Shown: positions 23,959 to 32,380 of the stretch, in pieces | How the letters are laid out: every line of letters starts with the position of its first letter | How positions within the stretch are numbered: position 1 is the stretch's first letter | Assembly (NCBI RefSeq): GCF_041381155.1 | Contig: NC_091135.1 | Span: forward strand, 62,001 to 126,000 | Reading direction: 5' to 3' | Origin: Argopecten irradians | Taxonomy: Eukaryota > Mollusca > Bivalvia > Pectinida > Pectinidae | DNA length: 64,000 bases | Notes under the pieces: model-generated | What the model was told of the DNA's origin: nothing | What the model saw: only the letters and a program-made list of their open reading frames with translations | The model's database searches: none | Translations under genes and position numbers: made by a program

Positions 23959-25308
23959 ATGGACGATACAGATGTAGTTAGTTTCAGAGTTTTAAGTTCC
24001 ATTGAGGGGAACGATGAAAATGTATCGGCTGAGACTGAGGTATATGAGAGAGACCATGCTATAGGGGATGATAAAAGTACTGGAGATGGCGCTGAAATGC
24101 AAAATCTTATTGAAAAACAAATAGAAATATTGAGTTCAAAATTACAGACAGGTATGGATAATGTAGAACGTAAAATGCAACGTTGTTTTGATGAATTTGA
24201 AGATAGGATTGACAATTTGCAAAGTCAGATTAATAGCAATAGCTCTCTGACACAAGCAAAAAGTGTTAACATTGCCGGTCCTGAACCAGAATGTGTGACT
24301 TCCTATGCGCGTTCGATTGACAATCTAGATCGCCGACCAACCGCTAGTACTCCGCAAGCTTATTGTTTGAACAACCCTGATAGCGAACGTTATCATAGAT
24401 CTGATAGACGTGTAGATTTTAATTCCAACTTTCGCACTGAAACAGGATCAAATACCTCAAACTCAAGAAGTGGCCATAGTAAGATGAAACCTCATACTTA
24501 TGATGGGACTGATGATCTTGAGGAATATTTGACACAGTTTAATATTGTTTCTGAAATAAATGAATGGAGTTACGACTCCAAATCTTTGCATTTAGCCGGA
24601 AGTCTTGTTGGTGGGGCTAGAGCTCTTTTAAATGAAATGAGTCACGAACAAAGACGTGATTATAAGAGTCTCGTTGACGCCTTAAATACAAGATTTGGAT
24701 CTGAAAACCGGGCTGAAATATTTAGATCTAGCTTGCAAAGCAAAGTTAAGGGTAAAGATGAAACCATACCAGAACTGGCTCAAGCTATAAAGAGATTAAC
24801 TCGGAAAGCCTATCCAAATGCCGCTTCGGATATGATAGAACTTCTGTCTTTAGACTATTTTATAGATGCTATAACCGACACAGAAGTTAGATTAAGACTT
24901 AGAGAAGTAGGTCCTAAGACTATCAGTGAAGCAGAGAGAATAGCCGTTAGACTAGAAGCACATAGGATAGCCGACAAATCCAGGGGTAGACAGACAGTTA
25001 GGGTGGTTGAACATAAGAAAACCACAAGTACGTCTGACGAAAAACTTGACAAATTAGCACAACAAGTATCAAGCTTAGCGACGGAAGTAAAGGATCTTAA
25101 GTCTGGACAAAGCAAGACTGGGCAGCAAAAATCTCAGCATGGCAAGTCGAATAACAGTCGACATTCAAACTGGGATCAGAACCGCTCAAATAACTATAAG
25201 AAAAGGTGGAACAACCAGCAATCCCGTCAGTATGAACAAGGACACGATATGTGTCAGGGAAACTACCACAGGTTGAGTTCAAGGACCGGAACTCAGCAGA
25301 ACAACTAA
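23959..25308 (+). CDS. gag: Retrotransposon Gag polyprotein
   Basis: 449 aa, intact, forming the virus-like particle shell. Residues 45-95 are helical and coiled-coil-like. A retrotransposon capsid segment follows at about 175-300 (YDGTDDLEEYLTQF, then a helical WSYDSKSLHLAGSL region). The C-terminus is basic and Asn/Gln-rich. The usual CCHC zinc knuckle is absent; only an isolated Cys remains near the end. It is the first ATG-led long ORF after the PBS. Pol overlaps its 3' end in the -1 frame, with a slippery heptamer at 25257. Confidence 0.88.
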   Translation: MDDTDVVSFRVLSSIEGNDENVSAETEVYERDHAIGDDKSTGDGAEMQNLIEKQIEILSSKLQTGMDNVERKMQRCFDEFEDRIDNLQSQINSNSSLTQAKSVNIAGPEPECVTSYARSIDNLDRRPTASTPQAYCLNNPDSERYHRSDRRVDFNSNFRTETGSNTSNSRSGHSKMKPHTYDGTDDLEEYLTQFNIVSEINEWSYDSKSLHLAGSLVGGARALLNEMSHEQRRDYKSLVDALNTRFGSENRAEIFRSSLQSKVKGKDETIPELAQAIKRLTRKAYPNAASDMIELLSLDYFIDAITDTEVRLRLREVGPKTISEAERIAVRLEAHRIADKSRGRQTVRVVEHKKTTSTSDEKLDKLAQQVSSLATEVKDLKSGQSKTGQQKSQHGKSNNSRHSNWDQNRSNNYKKRWNNQQSRQYEQGHDMCQGNYHRLSSRTGTQQNN

Positions 25309-28300
25309 GGTCCAACACATCAACAAGTGCGAGTATTTCTAAGACGGATGAAGGCTTGTTCGTGTTAGCTAAAGTCTCAGATACACAAATTTCAATGTTA
25401 GTGGACACTGGATCCAATGTTACGATTATACGAAAGAGCTTAACAGATTCTTGGCCTACTTCGGTAAGGCAATGTATCACTCCTGTTAACATGACGTTAG
25501 TAACAGCAACTGGCGACAGTGTTCCGTTTTTAGGTAAGATAAGTGTAGATATTGAGTTAGGTGAACAAAAGTTGAAACAAGATGTTCTGTTAGCTGATAT
25601 TAGCAATGATGGGATTCTCGGGGTTGATTTTTTGAATGCTCACCACTGTGACATCAACATGAGCAAGAAGTGTATCAAGATAAATGGACAAAAGGTACAT
25701 TGTTATGCTAGAGACAAGAACAGTTTGTCATCTTGTTGTAGAATAGCCGTGACAGAAGACGTAACTATCCCTCCGGAGGTAGAAATGATTGTTCCAGGGA
25801 AGCCAATAGATATGATAAAGGAGACAATCGGTCTTGTTGAACCTAATAATCTTTTCGTAGAGAAAAGTGGACTATTGGTTGCCAAGGCCTTGGTTGATCT
25901 AGATAAAGGGAGAGTTCCTATACGAATTATAAATCTAAGTAAGGAACCTTGTACTGTCTATAGAGATACAGTGGCTGCAACATATGAGTCAGTGGATATA
26001 CCTGACGTAAAAAGGGTAGAATATGTTTCTGTAAATAAAGTAGAACAAACAACAGAGCTACCCGAACATATGAAAGAAATGTTTAATAAATCCACAACTA
26101 ACCTCACCCCAGAACAGATAGAGAAATTGAAAGAACTGTTACGTAAACATAAGGCTATCTTCCCAGAATCATCTAGTGAGTTAGGATGTACACATCTAGT
26201 GGAGCACACTATAGATACCGGGCAATCAAAACCTATTAGACAATACCCCTATCGCATACCTCTTGCTAGGCGTCTTGCTGCTGAAGCAGAAATCAAAGAC
26301 ATGGCAGAAAGAGGATTGATAGAACATTCTACAAGTCCATGGAGTAGCCCCATAATAATGGTGAGTAAACCTGATGGTACTATTCGCTTCTGTTGCGATT
26401 TCAGGAAACTCAATGATTGTACGATTAAAGACAGTCAACCTCTCCCAAGAATAGATGACACCCTTGACGCTTTATCCGGATCAGCATGGTTCAGTACACT
26501 AGACTTAAAGTCTGGTTTTTGGCAAGTTGGCGTAGCGAAGAAAGACCGACCAAAAACTGCCTTCTCCATTCAAGGTAGCGGACTTTGGCAATTTACAGTT
26601 ATGCCATTTGGTCTTTGCAATGCCCCGGCCACCTTTGAACGGCTGATGGAAAGAGTGCTCTCTGGGTTAACTTGGAAAACATGCCTTGTATACTTAGACG
26701 ATATTATAACGTTCTCGAAAACATTTGAGGAACATATCGATCGTCTAGACCAAGTGTTCAAGAGAATCGCAGAGGCTAATCTGAAGCTCAACCAGAGCAA
26801 ATGTATTTACCTCCAGCGAGAAGTATCTTTCTTAGGACATATCATAAGCGAACACGGTGTTTCAACAGATCCTAAGAAAATTGAGACCGTGAAAAACTGG
26901 CCAACCCCAAGAAAAGTCAAAGATGTTAGGTCGTTCCTTGGACTATGTTCATATTATCGGAAGTTTGTACAAGGGTTCTCTACTATCGCGAGCCCCCTCC
27001 ACAAACTTACAGAAAAGAAAGAAGAATTTAGATGGACCAAAGAATGTGAAGTGGCTTTTGAAACACTTAAAAAGCTACTGACAATCACTCCTGTTCTTGC
27101 ATATCCTACAGCAAATGACAACTTTGTCCTTGATGTAGATGCAAGCAATACGGGATTAGGTGCAGTATTGTCACAAACACAGAATGGCGAGGAGAAGGTG
27201 ATCTCATATTACAGCAAGTGTTTTTCGAAACAAGAACGCAGGTATTGCGTAACAAGACGTGAGCTGTTGGGAGTGGTAAGTTCGATCAAACACTTCCACA
27301 ATTATTTGTATGGTCGTCACTTTCTGGTACGAAGTGATCATGGTGCCCTAAGATGGCTCATGAACTTCAAGAAGCCTGAGGCTCAAATGGCCCGTTGGCT
27401 CGAAACTCTAGCCACATACGACTTTGAAATCCAGCATCGGGCAGGAAGGATCCACTGCAATGCTGATTCATTGTCAAGGAGACCATGTGTCTCTGAAAAT
27501 TGTTCCTACTGCGAGCGAGCAGAAATTCGATACTCTGAGGAAAAGACAGATAAGCCCCAAGATGTCCTAAAAGAGACAACTACTCAAACGACCAATTCTA
27601 AGGTCGAAAGTTGTAAGGACTCTGGTATAATGAGTGCCCAGTCAATAGAATGCCCTCTTGACGGTACAAGTAAATCTATAAGCCCAGGTTTAGGACTATT
27701 TCCTTGTGAGAGTGACTACACTCCCGTTGCCCATGAGGACTTGGAAAACGGTCTCCCTGATGTATTTACTTGCCAAGATATTCATACTGGGAATGACACC
27801 ATTGACAGTCATACGACAGAGGGAATACAGAATGAGAGTTTAGGAACACATGAAAAATCCAACGTCTTACCGGTAGCAAGTATGAAAAGGACACGTGCAC
27901 TAGTCCGAACTTGCGAAGACATTGGTAATGCCGGCACTAGTAAACCTATGAATATAGGCAGACTAGACAATGAAAACCTTATCCAGATACAGGAGAAAGA
28001 TCCGATTCTGGATATTCTCAGATGTTGGAAACGTGAAAATAAGAAACCAACATGGAGTGATGTAGCTGGAAAATCTATTGAGCTAAAGTATTATTGGAAT
28101 AGGCTAGATTCCTTAATACTGAAAGATGACATGTTATGTAGAAGATGGGAAAGTGACGACGGGCGAGAAATTCAGTTCCATGTTGTAATCCCAAGAACCT
28201 TAGTGTCTTTTGTACTGAAAGAGTTGCACGACAGCGTTACAGGAGGACATCTAGGAATAACAAAGACACTGTCTAGAGTTAAGAGACGGTTCTTTTGGCA

Positions 28301-29306
28301 TGGTATGAGAAATGATATAGAGCAATGGTGTAAGAAATGTGACGTATGTGCCTCACGTAAAAGACCAGCAAAACAACCAAAGTCTGCTATGTCTCAATAC
28401 AATGTTGGAGCACCTCTTGAAAGAGTGGCTATGGACATTGTAGGTCCACTTCCTCGAAGTAATAGTGGGAATAAGTACATACTTATGATCTCCGACTACT
28501 TCACAAAGTGGATGATGGCTATACCAGTAAGGAATCAAGAAGCAGAAACCATTGCCAAAAAGTTTGTTGAAAGATTTGTTTCTGTGTTTGGAATTCCTCG
28601 ACAAATACATACTGATCAGGGTACAAACTTTGAGTCAAACTTATTCAAAGAGATGTGTCGTATTCTGGGTTCAGAGAAAACACGAACGACTCCGATGCGA
28701 CCTCAGTCAGATGGTCTTGTGGAACGTGCAAATCGTACCATACAAAACATGCTAGCTTCATTTGTCAATACCCAACAAAAAGACTGGGATCAGTATCTAA
28801 CCATACTTACCATGGCATATAACACTGCAAAACAAGAAAGTACTGGGTATCCACCATGTGTGCTTATGTTTGGCAGAGACTTGACAATGCCTATTGACTT
28901 GATGATGGGTTCTCCAGAGACAGATGATGTATGTGTAACTGATTATGGTTATGATTTGAAACAAAAGCTATTGACAATATATGACTTAGCTCGACAACAC
29001 ATGACAAAGGCTAGTGACATTCAAAAGAAACAATATGACCACAAGATATACCAGCATATATACAACCCTGGTGACTTGGTCTGGTATTATTCTCCTCAAT
29101 GCAAACCTTCGATAAGTCCAAAGTTAGCCCGTCCTTGGTTAGGACCATTCACTGTTATAAAAAGACTGAACGACTTAGTGTATAGAATTAAATTAAACGC
29201 AAAGTCGAAACCAAAAGTCGTCCATCACGATCGGCTTAAACCCTACACTGGAAGTCACACATCTTGGTACAAACCGGTACCTGAAAAAGAAGAAATAGAG
29301 ATGTAA
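25251..29306 (+). CDS. pol: Pol polyprotein: protease, RT, RNase H, integrase
   Basis: About 1350 codons without a stop; the frame is open from 25236 and is probably entered by frameshift at 25263, not by its own start. Domains in order: aspartic protease with VDTGSN at residues 51-56; reverse transcriptase with YLDD near 481; RNase H (DVDASNTGLGAVLSQ, TRREL, DHGAL) to about 740; a 200-residue spacer; integrase with an H-H-C-C zinc motif near 990-1035 and a DDE triad (MDIVGPLP, HTDQGTNF, DGLVERAN); and a C-terminal GPF module. All catalytic signatures are present, so the enzyme set looks functional. Confidence 0.93.
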   Translation: MSGKLPQVEFKDRNSAEQLRSNTSTSASISKTDEGLFVLAKVSDTQISMLVDTGSNVTIIRKSLTDSWPTSVRQCITPVNMTLVTATGDSVPFLGKISVDIELGEQKLKQDVLLADISNDGILGVDFLNAHHCDINMSKKCIKINGQKVHCYARDKNSLSSCCRIAVTEDVTIPPEVEMIVPGKPIDMIKETIGLVEPNNLFVEKSGLLVAKALVDLDKGRVPIRIINLSKEPCTVYRDTVAATYESVDIPDVKRVEYVSVNKVEQTTELPEHMKEMFNKSTTNLTPEQIEKLKELLRKHKAIFPESSSELGCTHLVEHTIDTGQSKPIRQYPYRIPLARRLAAEAEIKDMAERGLIEHSTSPWSSPIIMVSKPDGTIRFCCDFRKLNDCTIKDSQPLPRIDDTLDALSGSAWFSTLDLKSGFWQVGVAKKDRPKTAFSIQGSGLWQFTVMPFGLCNAPATFERLMERVLSGLTWKTCLVYLDDIITFSKTFEEHIDRLDQVFKRIAEANLKLNQSKCIYLQREVSFLGHIISEHGVSTDPKKIETVKNWPTPRKVKDVRSFLGLCSYYRKFVQGFSTIASPLHKLTEKKEEFRWTKECEVAFETLKKLLTITPVLAYPTANDNFVLDVDASNTGLGAVLSQTQNGEEKVISYYSKCFSKQERRYCVTRRELLGVVSSIKHFHNYLYGRHFLVRSDHGALRWLMNFKKPEAQMARWLETLATYDFEIQHRAGRIHCNADSLSRRPCVSENCSYCERAEIRYSEEKTDKPQDVLKETTTQTTNSKVESCKDSGIMSAQSIECPLDGTSKSISPGLGLFPCESDYTPVAHEDLENGLPDVFTCQDIHTGNDTIDSHTTEGIQNESLGTHEKSNVLPVASMKRTRALVRTCEDIGNAGTSKPMNIGRLDNENLIQIQEKDPILDILRCWKRENKKPTWSDVAGKSIELKYYWNRLDSLILKDDMLCRRWESDDGREIQFHVVIPRTLVSFVLKELHDSVTGGHLGITKTLSRVKRRFFWHGMRNDIEQWCKKCDVCASRKRPAKQPKSAMSQYNVGAPLERVAMDIVGPLPRSNSGNKYILMISDYFTKWMMAIPVRNQEAETIAKKFVERFVSVFGIPRQIHTDQGTNFESNLFKEMCRILGSEKTRTTPMRPQSDGLVERANRTIQNMLASFVNTQQKDWDQYLTILTMAYNTAKQESTGYPPCVLMFGRDLTMPIDLMMGSPETDDVCVTDYGYDLKQKLLTIYDLARQHMTKASDIQKKQYDHKIYQHIYNPGDLVWYYSPQCKPSISPKLARPWLGPFTVIKRLNDLVYRIKLNAKSKPKVVHHDRLKPYTGSHTSWYKPVPEKEEIEM
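25257..25297 (+). promoter_or_regulatory. -1 ribosomal frameshift signal between gag and pol
   Basis: In the gag frame the bases read G-GGA-AAC (25257-25263), the X-XXY-YYZ heptamer GGGAAAC. After an 8-nt spacer, 25272-25280 pairs with 25289-25297 in a 9-bp stem (one G-U pair) around an 8-nt loop. Pol is open in the -1 frame from 25236 and gag stops at 25308, so slippage here would give Gag-Pol. Confidence 0.8.
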
Positions 29307-29353
29307 AAAAATCATAGAATGAACCAATGTCTTAACTGACAAAATGCTTCATC

Positions 29354-29373
29354 ACTGTTTCTTTCTTTTCAGT
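29354..29373 (+). other. Candidate splice acceptor for the third ORF
   Basis: A pyrimidine-rich run ending in TTTTCAG immediately precedes the TAC that opens the zinc-finger coding segment at 29373. The ORF has no ATG until 29544, so splicing is the simplest way to translate the finger region. A phase-compatible donor candidate is GAG|GTATAT at 24039/24040 inside gag; this pairing is inference. Confidence 0.5.
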
Positions 29374-30638
29374 ACACCTGTACGATATGTAAGAATGTTA
29401 CCTACGGGAAGCAGTGCCGGATCCTTAGACATCTGCAGGAGAAACACAGTCATTTTGTTTATCAATGTCTACAGTGCCTATCAATATTTTCGAGGCGTAA
29501 CTATCGACATGGATGCAAGGACATAGCGGCAAAAGACATCGAGATGATAAGTCCTATAGGGGAACGAGGTGAACTCGCTGCGGCAGCATTCCGCAAGTGG
29601 AAGAGCGATATCCAGCCAAAACTGTATACCTGTCAAACCATCACTAACGAGGACGAACCGACCGAAAAGAAAAGGCGAACAGAAGACCCCCTCCCTGATA
29701 TCCGTACTGAGTTTGAGGTTCCTTCGGTATTACCACCCTTACCACCCTCGCCGGTAAAAGTTGATAGACGAGTGATCGTTACTAGACCAGCCAGTGATCT
29801 CAGTGATATAAGCGATATTGAAATAACCGAGCCCGAGAAGGTCAAACCAAAGAGGAAAAGGAGAGTATTTAAGAGCAAACGATACATCAGTTCAAGCTCC
29901 AGTGAAGATAGTGAGAGTGATGTCCAAATGAAGGGAAGTAGCACAGTTGGAAAAGAACAGGAACCAGAAGAAGATGTTGGAAATGATGATGATAACACTA
30001 AAGAACAGGAACAAGAAGAAGATGTTGGAAATAATGATGATAACAATAAAGAACAGGAACCAGAAGAAGATGTTGGAAATGATGATGATAACAATAAAGA
30101 ACAAAGACCAGTAGAGCAACCCAAACAAACAAAGGAACAAAGAACAGAAGAGCAAACCGAAGAACAAGAGCAACCCAGTGAGCCCAAAGAATGTCCCAGA
30201 ATATCTCCAGTCAAATCTAGAGACGCGTGTGTAATGGCGAAACCGTCAACAGCTCCGCCTCCTGAACTATCTCAAACCATCAGAGTACAAACAAATCTTA
30301 AAAGAACTCAAGACGCCCGTATTGTCCTGAACATAGGGGGAAGACATTTTGAGACAAGTTTGGTGACCTTAAAGAACGACCCAGGATCCACATTGGCAGC
30401 CATCGCATGTGAACCAAGGCTATTTGAGGCATACCAGGAGAGAACATATTTCATCGACCGCGATCCATCGCATTTTAAATTTATACTTAACTACCTGAGG
30501 GATGGAGCAACGTGCGACGTGAGGACCCTACCTTCTGATACAAGAATACTTTATGAACTCTACTACGAGGCCCAATATTATCAATTGGAGGGCATGCTGA
30601 GTGCCATCAATAAGAAACTTTATCAGAAACGCGTGTGA
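29373..30638 (+). CDS. Captured ORF: zinc-finger pair, acidic repeats, KCTD-type BTB/T1 domain
   Basis: Open in one frame from 29340 to TGA 30638; the first ATG is at 29544 (364 aa from there). From the putative acceptor it encodes a C-x2-C...H-x4-H finger (29379-29450), then a C-x2-C...H-x-C finger (about 29467-29515), both upstream of that ATG. A basic/Ser patch and three near-identical acidic repeats (KEQEPEEDVGNDDDN type, 29950-30110) follow. The C-terminal 105 residues are a BTB/T1 domain of the potassium-channel-tetramerisation (KCTD) class: VLNIGGRHFETS, YFIDRDPSHFKFILNYLRDG and EAQYYQLEG. KCTD proteins oligomerise through this domain and many recruit cullin-3. No signal peptide or TM segment is seen. 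The stop overlaps a tandem duplication. Its role in the element is unknown. Confidence 0.8.
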   Translation, partial: YTCTICKNVTYGKQCRILRHLQEKHSHFVYQCLQCLSIFSRRNYRHGCKDIAAKDIEMISPIGERGELAAAAFRKWKSDIQPKLYTCQTITNEDEPTEKKRRTEDPLPDIRTEFEVPSVLPPLPPSPVKVDRRVIVTRPASDLSDISDIEITEPEKVKPKRKRRVFKSKRYISSSSSEDSESDVQMKGSSTVGKEQEPEEDVGNDDDNTKEQEQEEDVGNNDDNNKEQEPEEDVGNDDDNNKEQRPVEQPKQTKEQRTEEQTEEQEQPSEPKECPRISPVKSRDACVMAKPSTAPPPELSQTIRVQTNLKRTQDARIVLNIGGRHFETSLVTLKNDPGSTLAAIACEPRLFEAYQERTYFIDRDPSHFKFILNYLRDGATCDVRTLPSDTRILYELYYEAQYYQLEGMLSAINKKLYQKRV

Positions 30639-30794
30639 TATTTCCCATCGCGAGCCAGACAAGGAATTGAGTGCGCGAACAGAGACTGTTTATATAATCT
30701 TTTTTTCAGGTGAAACGCGTGTGATATATCAGATCGTGAGCCAGACAAGGAATTTTGTGCGCGACCAGAAACTGTTTATATAATCTTTTTCAGA
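30627..30794 (+). repeat. 86-bp tandem duplication at the ORF3 stop
   Basis: Two copies begin at 30627 and 30713, each running from aaacgcgtgtgat to a pyrimidine-rich ...ataatctttttcag end. Each end resembles a splice acceptor. The first copy contains the ORF3 stop codon. Confidence 0.8.
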
Positions 30795-30941
30795 CGAAGA
30801 AAAATGAACTTTTATTGAATGATGATTTGCATGAATTAGTTTAAAGTAATTGTGTTTATGAATAGAAACTTATTAGAATAATTTGATAATTTACTTAGAA
30901 TTTGTATATTACTATGAGCCTATTTGGGGACCAAATCCTAT

Positions 30942-30955
30942 GAAGGTGGGGGCAA
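30942..30955 (+). other. Polypurine tract next to the 3' LTR
   Basis: gaaggtgggggcaa lies directly before the TG that opens the 3' LTR, the expected place for the plus-strand DNA primer. Confidence 0.65.
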
Positions 30956-31049
30956 TGTAACGGCTATGCCTTTCCATCATTTACATAGATATAACAGAAT
31001 TTCTAAATATATTTCAATATGATACATCGTTCTTGCAAAGTTATTTAGG
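30956..31049 (+). repeat. 3' LTR fragment
   Basis: Starts TGTAACGGC after the purine tract. Its last 62 bases are identical to 22676-22737 of the 5' LTR, and homology stops abruptly at 31049. Confidence 0.75.
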
Positions 31050-31309
31050 ACTTAAATTGCGTTTTCTTGACTACTTGAACCCTGTTTTAAGAAGCACATG
31101 AATACCGGTATGTTTGTTTGTACAGTACAGTTGTGTAGAATATTAATATGAACAAACACACAATTTTACCTCTCAACTACAGTTAGATTCCAGACAATGT
31201 ATATAGTAGCTGACGAGGGTGCCTCACCTAACCTATTGCTTTCCTCTTCCAGTAGTGAGAGGTAATTATATGTAATTTATAAAGTAAAAGTATCATTTCT
31301 TACTCCTTT

Positions 31310-32062
31310 AATTACATTTCTTTGGGTGAATAATAGAGTATAGAGAGGTGAGAGAAATAAAAGTAGGGGTGTGGAAGGGGAGCTTGAGGGGTAGATCTGG
31401 GAGGAGTAGGAAGGAAGAAAGAGGATGGTACTATCAATGTTAATTTATACAAATTTAACTTGATGATATATAAATAAAAACATCTGCTTATTCTTAAAAG
31501 ATGGATCAGCAACACTGTGGTAGCATTGGAGAGTGGTTTTGGAGAGACGAATATCTACTATAGTTTAGACAATTTTCCCCATGTTCCCCATTATATTTCA
31601 AATATTTCCTTTTCCAAATCACGTTTACCGTTTGCAATATATTTTGGCAAATTGTAGAATTGTTTCAAAGCACAAATCAGCCCATTTATGGTAAGTGACT
31701 TGTGAAAACACCGCATTTTATAGATATATTCTTTTATAATGAGAAGAATTTCATTTTCAGCTTTACAGTTGTCGAGGTTTTCAGATATCAGACCAAAAAT
31801 AAAGGATTGCTTATTGAAGGAAAATGGGATAGAAAGAGCATCTAAAAAAATTCTAAGGCTTTTAAGTAATTTTTTTACTTCACCACATTCCCACAGTACA
31901 TGTTGAATAGTTTCATTCTCCGAATTACAAAGAGTACATAAAGGCGATATAACTAAATGTGATTTGAAGCGAAAGGTGTTAGTAGTTAGGATATGATGAT
32001 TAATTTTGTATTGAAGCCACTGCAGCTTGGTATTTTTTGTAACAGTGAAATGTAAGAGTGTT
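31310..32062 (-). mobile_element. LINE 3' remnant (same family as 11021-13535)
   Basis: On the minus strand, from about 32060 to 31597, an open reading frame encodes the ORF2 C-terminus: TKLQWLQYKINHHILTT, then a Cys/His knuckle CTLC...ETIQHVLWEC, then a helical tail. A pyrimidine-rich 3' region runs to about 31310. It closely matches the plus-strand LINE in ADSL intron 3 ([16 protein letters not shown]). It ends just upstream of the first receptor exon. Confidence 0.82.
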
Positions 32063-32089
32063 AAACGTCATTTTATGTTTTCTAACAAG

Positions 32090-32380
32090 CACTTGAAGTG
32101 ACTGGTGGAGGAGTACATAGCTTTCAGGGAACTATGGAATTGAATTGTTCCTCTAACGACCTGTCACCGCCAACCTGGTATTACTCAGGCAGAGTTGGAA
32201 TAATTAACATACAGACAGACAAGGACAGGTGGAAATACAGGACTAAGGTCAGACACACAACATTTGATAACGTGTCATCGTCATTAGTACAGATTAAGTA
32301 TATGTCCATTGGTGATGAGGGAGTCTACATTTGTCGATCTCAGCGGAACCAAAAGTCAACAGCAGTTATCGTTCTTTACG
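32090..32380 (+). CDS. Receptor exon 1 found: Ig-like domain
   Basis: Phase 1-1 exon ending TTTACG|GTGAGT. It has the Ig pattern: ELNCSS, then WYYSGR, then [10 protein letters not shown]. The acceptor at CTAACAAG|CA is the best of two choices. Confidence 0.72.

Larger units (their letters stand above)
22676..31049 (+). mobile_element. Ty3/gypsy LTR retrotransposon carrying a zinc-finger + BTB/T1 ORF
   Basis: Order: partial 5' LTR (22676-23753), tRNA-Leu PBS, gag, -1 frameshift signal, pol (protease, RT, RNase H, integrase), a third ORF, purine-rich tract, and start of the 3' LTR (30956-31049). A 62-bp stretch (22676-22737 and 30988-31049) is identical between the two LTRs. The 5' LTR lacks about its first 32 bp and the 3' LTR keeps only its first 94 bp, so this copy is terminally damaged while its three ORFs are intact. 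Integrase at the end of pol and the GPF motif place it in Ty3/gypsy. The extra ORF sits in the env position but has no signal peptide or TM segment. Confidence 0.9.

Noticed and set aside
29633..30214. 193-aa antisense Ser/Cys-rich ORF opposite the captured ORF
   Set aside because: A shadow of the acidic GAA/GAT repeats on the plus strand.
29340..30638. Third ORF of the gypsy element as an envelope gene
   Set aside because: No signal peptide, no transmembrane segment, no fusion-type motif; instead a clear BTB/T1 domain.
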